Shown here: positions 55,262 through 63,841 of the stretch, piece after piece
Layout: every line of letters starts with the position of its first letter
Numbering within the stretch: the first letter of the stretch is position 1
DNA from: Symbiodinium natans
Lineage: Eukaryota > Sar > Dinophyceae > Suessiales > Symbiodiniaceae
Reading direction: 5' to 3'
Assembly: GCA_905221605.1 (NCBI GenBank)
Contig: CAJNDS010002314.1
Span: 276,178-340,177, forward strand
DNA length: 64,000 nucleotides
Notes under the pieces: generated by a model
Told to the model about the DNA's origin: nothing
Database searches by the model: none
Seen by the model: only the letters and a program-made list of their open reading frames with translations
Made by a program: the position numbers and the translations under genes

Positions 55262-55372
55262 CGTGAAAAAACAACCATGGGGGCTCTTGCACAGCTACGG
55301 GGGCGAAAGAGGCGCCCTTTCGCGAGAAGAGCAGACTGCGCCACAGCCCCAGGTTGGTCTTATCAAGCTTAG
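55262..55372 (-). CDS. Candidate exon, unidentified protein
   Basis: Reads LDKTNLGLWRSLLFSRKGAS then FAPVAVQEPPWLFFHAVASN, then runs into the GA/CT repeat. Confidence 0.45.
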
Positions 55373-55454
55373 GGTTTAGGGTTTAGGGTTTAGGGTTCAG
55401 GGTTCAGGGTTTAGGGTTTAGGCTTTGGGGTTTTGGGTTTAGGGTTTCGGGTCC

Positions 55455-55550
55455 CTTCAGCGCATCGACGGTTCGTTTGACAGGCTCTAGCTCAGTTGGA
55501 ACAGCAATGCCTCCGATCCCAGCCAAATCAGCAACCACATCATGTATCAT
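55455..55550 (-). CDS. Candidate exon, possibly with start codon
   Basis: ATG at 55550 opens MIHDVVADLAGIGGIAVPTE then LEPVKRTVDALK. Stop codon just upstream in frame, so either a first exon or an internal one beginning within. Well-balanced coding composition. Confidence 0.55.
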
Positions 55551-55727
55551 TACGAGTTATGCGATTATGACATTAAGAAGCCCATCTCCTAAACCCCCAT
55601 AAACCTCCATAAACCCCCCTAAACCCCATAAACCCCATAAACCCTAAACCCTAAACCTTAAACCCTAAACCCTAAACCCTAAACCCTAAACCCTAATTAA
55701 ACCCCATAAACCCACGCCCAAAACACC

Positions 55728-55810
55728 AGCCCTGAAGCCAAAGAGCACCAAGTGGGGCTGCATGGCCGGGTGGATCACGCACGCCGCAAACGGCCTCACG
55801 CATTTGGTGC
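55728..55810 (-). CDS. Candidate exon, unidentified protein
   Basis: Reads GTKCVRPFAACVIHPAMQPH then LVLFGFRAG. CCCTAAA left; poly(C) then TTTAGGG right. Confidence 0.5.
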
Positions 55811-55831
55811 CCCCCCCCCCCCCCTTTTTTG

Positions 55832-55980
55832 GTTTGGGGTTTAGGGTTTAGGGTTTAGGGTTTAGGGTTTAGGGTTTAGGGGGTTTAGGGTTTAGGGTTT
55901 AGGGTTTAGGGTTTAGGGTTTAGGGTTTAGGGTTTAGGGTTTAGGGTTTAGGGTTTAGGGTTAGGGTTTAGGGTCTGGGG
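55832..55980. repeat. (TTTAGGG)n array
   Basis: About 19 units. Confidence 0.95.
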
Positions 55981-56103
55981 TGAAAAATTTGGGGTCTGGG
56001 CCTGGGGGTTTAAAGGTTTAGTTTAGTGCTTTAGGGGATATGGATTTCGCCCCCCCACACACAGGCTCAGGCTTTTTCATCAGGAGCTCTGTGGGTCTTT
56101 ACG

Positions 56104-56180
56104 AAAATAAAGGATCCCTAATAGACCCCCAAATTAATCGGATTCCCTAGTAGAAGGACCCCAATAAGGGTACCCTAAAC
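56104..56180. mobile_element. MITE-like family 2
   Basis: AAGGATCCCTAATAGACCCC...AAGGACCCCAATAAGGGTAC. Related to 8268 and 33984. Confidence 0.45.
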
Positions 56181-56445
56181 CCTAAACCCTAAACCTAAAC
56201 CCTAAACCCTAAACCCTAAACCCTAAACCCTAAACCCTAAACCCTAAATACCCTAAACCCCAAACCCCAAACCCTAAACCCTAAACTCTAACCCCAAACC
56301 CTCAACCCTAAACTCTATATAACCCTAAACCCTAAACCCTAAACCCTAAACCCTAAACCCTAAACCCTAAACCCTAAACCCTAAACACTAAACCCTAAAC
56401 CCTAAACCCTAAACCCTAAACCCTAACCCTAAACCCTAAACCGAA
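56170..56445. repeat. (CCCTAAA)n array
   Basis: The longest near-continuous CCCTAAA tract in the window, about 35 units with a few variants. Confidence 0.95.
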
Positions 56446-56491
56446 ATCCCTGTGGCGGAGCTGGGAGATGCGAAAACAAATGCGAAAGTAC

Positions 56492-56608
56492 CTGTGTGCC
56501 AGCGACGGCACCAATCCGGGTCGGGAGCCAAGGGCAGTCCCCGCGAAACGCTCAAGAGCGGTGTGCCAAAACACAGGAAGCTGAATGAAAGCGCTCTTCC
56601 GGACTCCC
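56492..56608 (-). CDS. Candidate exon, unidentified protein
   Basis: 117 bases, GGCTCAG|GGGA to CACAG|GTACTT, reading SGRALSFSFLCFGTPLLSVS then RGLPLAPDPDWCRRWHT. The opposite strand is also open (AELGDAKTNAKVPVCQRRHQ), so strand is not certain. Confidence 0.45.
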
Positions 56609-56731
56609 CTGAGCCTACAAAATCTACATTTCTTAAACCCTCAACTCCCAAACCCCAAACTCCCTCAACCCAGAGCCGTCAACTCCCAAGCTGAAAACCC
56701 TAAACCCTAAAACTCCCAAACCTCAATCTCC

Positions 56732-56777
<46 letters not shown>

Positions 56778-56819
56778 ACCCTAAACCCTAAACCCTAAAC
56801 CCTAAACCTCAAGAAGGGC

Positions 56820-56858
56820 CTCGAACTCTGAGCCGCTCTCGGCGATGAGTTGCATCAC
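56820..56858 (-). CDS. Candidate micro-exon
   Basis: 39 bases (13 codons), CCAGCAG|GTGA to TTCGAG|GCCC (GC donor), VMQLIAESGSEFE. CCCTAAA left, TTTAGGG right. Confidence 0.5.
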
Positions 56859-57063
56859 CTGCTGGGCCCTTTAGGGTTTAGGGTTTAGGGTTCAGGTTTA
56901 GGGTTTAGGGTTTAGGGTTTAGGGTTTAGGGTCTAGGGTTTAGGGTTTAGGGTTTAGGTTTTAGGGTTTAGGGTTCAGCATCTCAAGTCCAAGCATTCAT
57001 ACGTCAAGAAACTATTCCAGAAAAATGCGCACCCGCCCAAACAATCCCATAACATTAAGGAAA

Positions 57064-57162
57064 TATTTCACTTATAGCAGGACCTTGCCCACTAAAACAA
57101 AGACCTTGCCCAGTACAAAAATGACGTTGCCCAGTAAAACGGCGAGCTTGCCCAGTAACTCC
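57064..57162. repeat. Short tandem repeat TTGCCCAGTAAAAC
   Basis: Four degenerate copies of CCTTGCCCAGTAAAAC-type text spaced about 26-27 bases, unrelated to the telomere unit. Confidence 0.7.
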
Positions 57163-57529
57163 CCAACATTTTACTTATATATGAAAGAGAGGTTTAGGGT
57201 TTTAGGGATTCGGGTTTAGGAATTAGGGTTCAGGGTTTAGGGTTTAAGGAATAGGGACTGGTGTGCATGTAGGGTTACGGGTTTAGGGTCTAGGGATTCG
57301 GGTTTAGGGTTTGGGGTTGGGGTTTGTGGTTTCGGGATTAGTTCTTTGTTCTAGGGTTCGGGTTTAAGGGTTTAAGGGCTGAGGGTTTAGCAGGGCTTTG
57401 AGGGATGATAGGGCTTTTTAGGGCTCTTGGGTTTTTCGGGCCCTATGGAGCTGTAGGCTTTATAGGGCTTATTGGTTTAGGGTTTAGGGTTTAGGGTTTA
57501 GGGTTTAGGGTTTAGGGTTTGCGGTGCAG

Positions 57530-57625
57530 ACCAACAAACACACGTCGTGGTTGATGAACATCTTGCACAAGGTGCGCACTTTTGCACGTAGTACCCCGCT
57601 GCTTGTCATCGAGCACTCGTGCACC
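57530..57625 (-). CDS. Coding-like island, frame uncertain
   Basis: Two minus frames are open for about 30 codons: SGVLRAKVRTLCKMFINHDV and DDKQRGTTCKSAHLVQDVHQ. Lies downstream of the stop codon of the gene at 57758. Confidence 0.35.
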
Positions 57626-57757
57626 CTGAGCCCTCAAACTCCCTAAACCTTGTAAACCCTAAACCCTAAACCCTAAACCCTAAACCCTAAACCTTAAACC
57701 TTAAACCCTCAAGACCCTCGATCCACAAACGTGGGTACGCGGGGGCTCGGCGGCTCT

Positions 57758-58417
57758 TCACACGCTGTCCACTGCGATGCTGGCAGCATCCTCGGGTCCG
57801 AAGAAGACGACCACTGGCCACAGTGGCTCAGCCGGAAGCTCCGTGAACATGGGGCCGAAGGGCTCCAAGTTCTCGTAGCACTGCATCGTCCCTTGGTCGA
57901 TGTCGAAGAGGACGGCCAGCTTGATGTCGTGATTCCAGTCACCCTTGCTTGCCCTGTGAGTTCGCCTTGCCCGAGCTGCAACATTCCTGGTGGATCCTCC
58001 GTGGTACAGGCCGAAGAAGGCCGGGTCGTGCTCGGGATCTCTGTTGACGTCGACACTGGCAGTGCCGGCACCGATGCCCAAAGCAAAGCTCCTGGTGTGC
58101 AGCACAATTCGCATCAGCACCCGACCCGACAGAGGAGGACAGTCGGGGGCTTCGGAGTGCAACAGGGGCCCAGTGAAGGCCACTCCACCAGCTCGCAGCT
58201 TCGACACCAGTGAGAAGGCGGACACCTTCTGGCCTTGGCAGAGGTGAAGCTCGGAGCCCACCTCGGCGTGATCTTGAAACGCCGAAGGCGGGAAGTGCTC
58301 GAACTCCGTTGCCTCGCAACCAAGTTGCAGGGTCCCTACCGCTCGGCCCAGGGCGTAGCTGCTGGCCACGACCTGGTTCGCGCCACCCGGGCAAATCCCC
58401 CCCCCACTCCCAGTCAC
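57758..58417 (-). CDS. SPRY-like domain protein, last exon
   Basis: A single open frame of about 219 codons ending in TGA, the longest real exon in the window. The C-terminal half shows a SPRY/concanavalin-like pattern: AFFGLYHGG, then DIKLAVLFDIDQGTMQCYEN, LEPFGPMFTELP and WPVVVFFGP, i.e. the 'DxxxGxxxxxxN...hPxV' strands. SPRY domains bind protein partners. Together with exon 58490-58789 this makes a ubiquitin-like plus SPRY-like protein; that architecture occurs in dinoflagellates, but its function here is unknown. Exon start is uncertain: GGGGAG|GGTGACTGG near 58410 is a likely acceptor. Confidence 0.75.
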   Translation of the reverse strand: MTGSGGGICPGGANQVVASSYALGRAVGTLQLGCEATEFEHFPPSAFQDHAEVGSELHLCQGQKVSAFSLVSKLRAGGVAFTGPLLHSEAPDCPPLSGRVLMRIVLHTRSFALGIGAGTASVDVNRDPEHDPAFFGLYHGGSTRNVAARARRTHRASKGDWNHDIKLAVLFDIDQGTMQCYENLEPFGPMFTELPAEPLWPVVVFFGPEDAASIAVDSV

Positions 58418-58489
58418 CCTCCCCGCTTTTCTGGCTCACTGAAAATCGGTTCAATCTTTGGAAAGACTTCTAGGCCAAAAAGAAGATGA

Positions 58490-58789
58490 GGCAACGACAC
58501 TGAGCCAAGACGCCATCATCAGGTCGGCTGCGCCACAGACTTCCCGAAGCGCCCGCGCCCTTGTGCAGACAAGGGGCTCCCCGCCTGCGATGAGGCGCAC
58601 TTGGGACACGGCCAGGCGCTTCATACCCGCGACGGCTAGGCAGCAGTCGTACACGGACGCGTCCGGCGGAAGATTCACCAGCAACTCGGTGCCGTCCACT
58701 GCTAACACCCGGTAGGGCGTTAGGTCCGCCTTGCCCCCAGAGTCGTCTGAAGGCCCAGACACCTCGACTGTAGGAGTCGGCTCCGACAT
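58490..58789 (-). CDS. Ubiquitin-like domain, first exon of the SPRY-like gene
   Basis: ATG at 58789 starts MSEPTPTVEVSG; just upstream CCCTGCAG|CA is a plausible spliced-leader or intron acceptor, which is why this start is chosen over an in-frame ATG at 58867. Residues from about 29 read YRVLAVDGTELLVNLPPDAS, then CCLAVAGMKRLAVSQVRLIA and GGEPL: the beta-grasp ubiquitin-like pattern often found at the N-terminus of dinoflagellate proteins. The donor is unclear (GTGTCG or GTTGCC near 58495). A possible 5' leader exon ends at GCATGCG|GTGAGT (58889). The intron to the next exon would be only about 70-90 bases and free of telomere-like repeats. Confidence 0.7.
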
Positions 58790-59056
58790 TGCTGCAGGGT
58801 TTAGAGGCTGTGGTGGTTGTTGCAGAGATGGCTTTTTGAACCGATTGGCTTCACAGAGACACATCAAGTCAGCTCGTAGAACTCACCGCATGCCGCGACC
58901 CGAAGCGTAAACCCCCAAAGCCCCCTGAAGCCTCAACCCTTCCCAAAATCCCTTTAAACCCCTTTCCTCTACACCCCGTAAACCCTAAGAACCGTCGAAA
59001 TCCTAGTTATATGTCACAAAACCTGGTTTCTGCACCCCGCGCACCCGAACCCCCGC

Positions 59057-59144
59057 CTCCCCTGGCCGCGTGGGCACAGCCACGCGGAAGGCGATGGAGA
59101 TCCACTGCTTGACGCCAGCCCTCAGGTCCTTCGCTTGTCTCAAG
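59057..59144 (-). CDS. Candidate exon, unidentified protein
   Basis: Reads LRQAKDLRAGVKQWISIAFR then VAVPTRPGE, donor GGGGAG|GCGGGG (GC type). Confidence 0.55.
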
Positions 59145-59347
59145 GCGCAGGGATTTACGTCGTGTTGAAAGGTTTCGGGTTGAGGGCTTTAGGGGTTTAT
59201 GGGCTTATAGATGCATTAGAGGCTCAGGAGACTATAAATGGAGATGCAGATATAGAGTCAATTAATATTGCTAGGGCGCACCGCATTCTCCGAAAACCCT
59301 AAACCCTAAACCCTAAACCCCACCCGCCCCCCTAAGCGCGCGCCTCT

Positions 59348-59405
59348 CCAGTGGAAGGGCCGCCCGGCAGCAACGCCTCGGGATGGAGGGATCTTCATGT
59401 CAAGG
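59348..59405 (-). CDS. Candidate exon, unidentified protein
   Basis: Reads MKIPPSRGVAAGRPFHWR up to GGAGAG|GCGCGC (GC donor). CCCTAAA left, TTTAGGG right. Confidence 0.4.
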
Positions 59406-59785
59406 GACCATGGGTGTAGGATTTAGGGTTTAGGGTTTAGGGTTTCGGGTTGTGGGTTTAGGGTTAGGGTTTATAGGGTTTAGGGTTTAGGCTTAGGGTT
59501 TAGGGCTACGGCTTAGGGTCCCGAACTCCCCGAAGGGCCAAGGATCAGGGCCCTGTTGGCTAGCTTAGGCCCTAGATGTTTAGGAGGGTAGATGAAAAAA
59601 AGGACCCTAAAACCACAACATGACTGAGGTCCTGAAACCCTGAGCCTGAACCCTAAACCCTAAACCCTAAACCCTAAACCCCAAACCCCAAACCCCAAAC
59701 CCCAAACCCCAAACCCCAAACCCTAAACCCTAAACCCGAAACCCTAAACCCTAAACCCAATCCAACTCTCCCAACTCCATTCGGC

Positions 59786-59868
59786 ACCCCCTGAGGCGCC
59801 CCACGCCAAACGGAATCTCTTCCCCCACACGGAAGCCAGGGACGAAGCTGGGACCGTCCAGGATCTGC
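59786..59868 (-). CDS. Candidate exon, unidentified protein
   Basis: GTGGGCAG|ATCC opens ILDGPSFVPGFRVGEEIPFG then VGRLR. CCCTAAA left, TTTCGGG/TTTAGGG right. Confidence 0.55.
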
Positions 59869-60004
59869 CCACATTACACAGGGTTTCGGGTTTCGGGGTT
59901 AGGGTTTAGTGCTAGGGTTTAGGGCTTCGGGTTTAGGGTTTAGGGTTTAGGGTGTAGGGTTTATGACTTTATAGGCCTTGCTGTTTAGGGGATTTAAGGT
60001 CTTC

Positions 60005-60091
60005 TTCAAGGGATTCCATGCCTTGGATGTGTGGGTTTCGCGCTGATGGTTTCCCAGCCCCATGAGCGGCAGCGCCACCATCTGAACATCT
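60005..60091 (-). CDS. Candidate exon, unidentified protein
   Basis: ATGTTCAG|ATGG opens MVALPLMGLGNHQRETHTSK then AWNPLKK. May be a first exon after a spliced-leader acceptor. Confidence 0.45.
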
Positions 60092-60185
60092 AGGGTCTAG
60101 GGTCTAGGGTCTATGGTCTAGGGTTTAGGGTTTAGGGTTTAGGGTCTAGGGCTTTTGGGCATTAAGGCATTAGGGGCATTGGCAG

Positions 60186-60255
60186 GTTCGGATCTCTGTA
60201 CCATCACTACACAAGACACCAATGCCCTGAGTGCGATGCATGAAGCGCAACAAGG
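60186..60255 (-). CDS. Candidate exon, unidentified protein
   Basis: Reads LRFMHRTQGIGVLCSDGTEI. Confidence 0.35.
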
Positions 60256-60424
60256 CATTAGGGTTTAGGATTTAGGGTATTTAGGGTCTAGGGTTTAGGG
60301 CTTAGGGCTTAGGATTTCGGGTTTGGGGTTTAGGGCCTGAGGGTCTAGGGTTCTCAAGGATCTCAAGGCACGGTTCTCAACCTTAAACCCTCGGCATTCT
60401 CGATTCTCATCCTTAAGCCCTAAA

Positions 60425-60435
60425 CCCAAAGCACC

Positions 60436-60502
<67 letters not shown>

Positions 60503-60535
60503 ACACTCAACACTCAACCCTCAACCCTCAACCCC
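60425..60535. repeat. CCCTCAA variant array
   Basis: About 15 units of CCCTCAA, a one-base variant of the telomere unit. Confidence 0.9.
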
Positions 60536-60765
60536 AAACCCAAAACCCTACACCCGAAGTAAATAAACCCTAAACCCTAAACACTTCAAACATCCCCTCA
60601 TCCCCCACCCCCAGGTAGCTGAAAGCCGCTCCAAGAGCTCGAGGAGTTCAAGCACTCAAAAACCAAGGGTTTACAAACCCTAAACCCTAAACCCCAAACC
60701 CCAAACCCTAAACCCTAAACCCTCAGCCCTAAACTCTAAACTCTCAACCCTAAACCCTAAAGCCC

Positions 60766-60845
60766 CTGCTTGAAGCCCTCCTTGAGGTCGGCATCGCGCG
60801 TTTGCAGCTCCCAGACGTTGGAAGCGAGCACCTTCCGCAGCTTGG
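60766..60845 (-). CDS. Candidate exon, unidentified protein
   Basis: Reads KLRKVLASNVWELQTRDADL then KEGFKQ. CCCTAAA left, TTTAGGG right. Clean coding composition. Confidence 0.55.
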
Positions 60846-61044
60846 GGGTTTAGGGTTGGGATTTAGGGTTTAGGGTTTAGGGTTTAGGGTTGTAGGGTGA
60901 TAGGTTTATAGGGTTATAGGGTTTTAGGGTTTTAGGGATTTAGGGTTTTAGGGTTTTAGGGTTTTAGGGTTTTAGGGCTTTAGGGTTTAGGGTTCAGGGC
61001 TTAGGGCTTAGGGGTTTAGGGCTCTAGGGCTCTAGGGCTTAGGG

Positions 61045-61142
61045 TTGGGATGTTCCCCCTTCTACTAACAGTCGTTTATAGGGATTGTAGTACACCCCTA
61101 CTAAAATGCCTATTAAGGACTGAGGGGGAACATCTCAAGCTT
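61045..61142. mobile_element. Small inverted-repeat element, family 1 (full copy)
   Basis: TTGGGATGTTCCCCCTTCTA...GAGGGGGAACATCTCAA with inner AGGGATTGTAGTACACCCCT. Compare 8631-8728. Confidence 0.65.
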
Positions 61143-61653
61143 GGAGTGTGGGTTTGGGGGCTTTGGGTTCATGTCATGGATCAAAAGGTCCAGAAAAGCA
61201 CGTATATCCCCCTTGTCCCACATCCTCCAAGCCTCAACCTCAGCCCTCAACCCTGAACCCTTAACCCTAAACTCGAAACCCTCAACCCTGGGCTCTAAGC
61301 CCTGAACCCTTGGCCGCCCTTACAACCTGGACCTAAACCAACCCGGCCAAAAAAATATATCCGGATTCCCAAACTCCTAAAAACTCAAACCTGCAGGGCC
61401 TGACCCCTAAAATGCAACAAATCCCTAAACCCAAAGCCCCAAAAACCCTCAACTTTCAATCCCCTCCAAAAAATGCCTTGGGCCCCAGAAACCCGTGGAA
61501 TGGCCCTGAAATGCCTTTGAAACCTCCACCCTGCACACTGAAACCTCCACCCTAAACCCTAAACCCTAAACCCTAAATCCTAAACCCAAAACCCAAAACC
61601 CTAAACCGAAAACCCTAAACCCTAAACCCTAAACCCGAAACCAACGAGCTGGC

Positions 61654-61683
61654 CTCCCAGCCTTGCTCGGCCGGGTTGAGAAC
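61654..61683 (-). CDS. Candidate micro-exon
   Basis: 30 bases (10 codons), VLNPAEQGWE, after a strong acceptor TTTTCCTCCCAG and before GGGAG|GCCAGC (GC donor). CCCTAAA left, TTTAGGG right. Confidence 0.55.
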
Positions 61684-61736
61684 CTGGGAGGAAAACAGTT
61701 GACCAAGACTTGGGTTTAGCTCTTCGGGTTAAGCTT

Positions 61737-61918
61737 AGGGTTTAGGGTTTAGGGTTTAGGTTTAGGGTTTAGGGTTTAGGGTTTAGGGTTTAGGGTTTAG
61801 GGCTTAGGGTTTAGGGTTTAGGGTTTAGGGTTTAGGGTTTAAGGTTTAGGATTTAGGGTTTAGGGTTTAGGGGTTTAGGGTTTAGGGTTTAGGGCTCAGG
61901 GCTTATAGGGCTTAGGGT
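61737..61918. repeat. (TTTAGGG)n array
   Basis: About 23 units with occasional variants. Confidence 0.95.
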
Positions 61919-61939
61919 GGCAATCACCGCGAGAGGGAC

Positions 61940-61972
61940 CTGCGTTGAGACCCACACCAATAAGCACTACAA
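61940..61972 (-). CDS. Candidate micro-exon
   Basis: Reads VLIGVGLNA up to AACGCAG|GTCCCT. Confidence 0.35.
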
Positions 61973-62161
61973 CCCTAAACCCTAAAACCCTAAACCCCAA
62001 CCGTCCCAAACCCTAAAAACCCTAAAAAGCCTAAAAAGCCTAAAAACCCTAAAAACCCTAAAAGCCCTAAAAACCCTAAAACCCCTAAAAACCCTAGAAA
62101 CCCTAAACCCCAAAACCCTGACTGAAACCCTGAAAATCTCGCAGCCTCCTGTTTAGGTCTC

Positions 62162-62213
62162 CTCTTTGATCCAAAGAGCCGCGTGGACCGTGACGGAGTA
62201 GAGCTGACCGGCG
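62162..62213 (-). CDS. Candidate exon, unidentified protein
   Basis: GACTCAG|CGCC opens AGQLYSVTVHAALWIKE; ends at GAG|GAGACC (GA donor), or continues one codon to a TAA stop. Probably in the same gene as 62393-62437. Confidence 0.55.
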
Positions 62214-62392
62214 CTGAGTCCTCTTGGCGCGTGGCGTTGGGGGGCTTAGGGTTTTAGGGTTTAGGGTTTAGGGTTTAGGGTTTGGGGTTTGGGGTTTGGG
62301 GTTAGGGTTTAAGGTTTGGGTTCACGGTAGCGCCAGCCCCAAAGACTCAGCCAAACGCCCCGACCATGAATTAGCACGCCACCTGCAGCATC

Positions 62393-62437
62393 ATTCGAGT
62401 CCAGCAGCACGAGCTGAACCTCACGAGCCGTCACAAC
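62393..62437 (-). CDS. Candidate exon, unidentified protein
   Basis: 45 bases, CGCCCAG|GTTG to CTGCAG|GTGGCG, reading VVTAREVQLVLLDSN. Near-ideal splice sites at both ends. Confidence 0.6.
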
Positions 62438-62843
62438 CTGGGCGACTCCACAGGGCTGAGGGTTTAGGGTTCAGGGTTCAGGGTTTAGGATTTAGGGTTT
62501 AGGGTTTAGGGTTTAGGTCGACTCTCGGTTTTCCGAAAGGCCCGCGAGGCATGCAGGTTCTAACAGCCCCAACTCACACGGGTCTGCGGTTTAGGGTTTA
62601 TAGGGTTTAGGGGTTTCTAGAAAATTGTATAGGGCTGGGCGCTAGAGCGGCGGAAAATTGGAGGCCCGCCGGGCAAGCGGGCATTGAAACCCCCCCGCAC
62701 TTGAACGTCTACGCGGATGATCTCATGTAACCTCCGGATCCTACATCCCAAGCTGCGTCTATATTCTACGTCTATATCCCTGAACCGTGGACGACCTGAT
62801 TGCTACGTAACTACAAGAATCTAACGCTACTATATCTTTATGC

Positions 62844-63260
62844 CTACCTAACTCTTTGCCTGCTTGCCCGAACGAGAAAATGCGCCGGCATCACCCTGCT
62901 ATTGTAATGCCGGTAGAGTTGCCGGACCTCCGGATCCATCCACATCAAATACTTGTGGAGGCCCCTTCGCTCCGCCAAAGTCATAACACGCGTGCCTTCA
63001 CTCATGTCTACCAACAGCGCCATCGCGTCCCAGAATCCCTCGGGAGGCTCGCCCTCCAAAGCGGGCTTGGCGCGGGTCTCCCGATTCAGCCAGTGACGCG
63101 ATGGTTCTGAAGGTAGCGGCTCTACACCCATAAATTTCATCTGCGTATACTCCCTGCCCTCGCGACGGATGTCGCTCAGCTCCCAGTCCGCATCAACCTC
63201 CGAGGAGTCCAAGTATACAGCGTCGAAGCGGCCCTGTCGTACGCCACACTTGTTGCAAAC
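62844..63260 (-). CDS. Unidentified compact gene, last exon
   Basis: Acceptor TCTCTAAG|GTTTGC, then about 138 codons to TAG at 62844. Begins VCNKCGVRQGRFDAVYLDSS; further on ADWELSDIRREGREYTQMKF, EGFWDAMALLVDMSEGTRVM and a Trp/Tyr/His-rich C-terminus (LMWMDPEVRQLYRHYNSRVM). A single C-x-x-C may hint at metal binding. No family recognised. Unlike its neighbours, this gene has no telomere-like repeats in its intron. Confidence 0.7.
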   Translation of the reverse strand, partial: VCNKCGVRQGRFDAVYLDSSEVDADWELSDIRREGREYTQMKFMGVEPLPSEPSRHWLNRETRAKPALEGEPPEGFWDAMALLVDMSEGTRVMTLAERRGLHKYLMWMDPEVRQLYRHYNSRVMPAHFLVRASRQRVR

Positions 63261-63353
63261 CTTAGAGACAGGGAGAGGCGGGGAAGAAAGTCTAAACGAA
63301 GTAACCCGAAACCTAGCGAGAAAAAGTTTCCAAGGTATGCCCCTCCCAGGCAC

Positions 63354-63422
63354 GTACTGGGACCACTCGTCACTCCACGCCGACCCGGTGAAGGCGAAGA
63401 GGCGCCCTCGCAACACGGAAAC
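63354..63422 (-). CDS. Same compact gene, preceding exon
   Basis: GGTTTAG|GTTTCC opens VSVLRGRLFAFTGSAWSDEW then SQY, donor AGTAC|GTGCCT. A 93-base pyrimidine-rich intron (63261-63353) leads in phase to the last exon. The upstream part of the gene was not found. Confidence 0.6.
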
Positions 63423-63841
63423 CTAAACCCCGAACACCTCGAACAGAATATGGCTATATACCACCTGGGCATCGCGGAGCGGTGGGGATGTCTTCATACA
63501 TCAATCAGCCCTTTGTCGAGCGGCATAGAGCACGGGAGCCCCTGTTCAATGGTCCTCGGCTCAAGAAAAACACCTCAAGCCCAAAGCGAAACCCTAGTTG
63601 CTAAAACCCACCCGACCCACTCACCCTCCAAAGACAAAACCCAGATGTTCTTCCAAAAAACCCGGAACATTCGAAGATTCGCAACTACTAGGTGCACGGC
63701 CCGTTAAACGCCGTGTAGGATTCGAAGAATTGGCATCTCGTAAATTAGTGATTTTACAGTGCGTTTGTGCTGTTTCCAAGGAATGTCGCTGAAAAAGTAG
63801 TGTTTAACATCGCTCTGAAACTACTTCGTCGAGGCCTATTT

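Noticed and set aside
55037-55372. Long Ser/Leu frames and Arg/Glu frame
   Set aside because: CT/GA microsatellite read on both strands; only the non-repetitive end (55262-55372) is kept, on the minus strand.
57731-58213. 160-codon plus-strand frame and other frames over 57709-58489
   Set aside because: They are shadows of the minus-strand SPRY-like exon, whose frame shows domain-level pattern.
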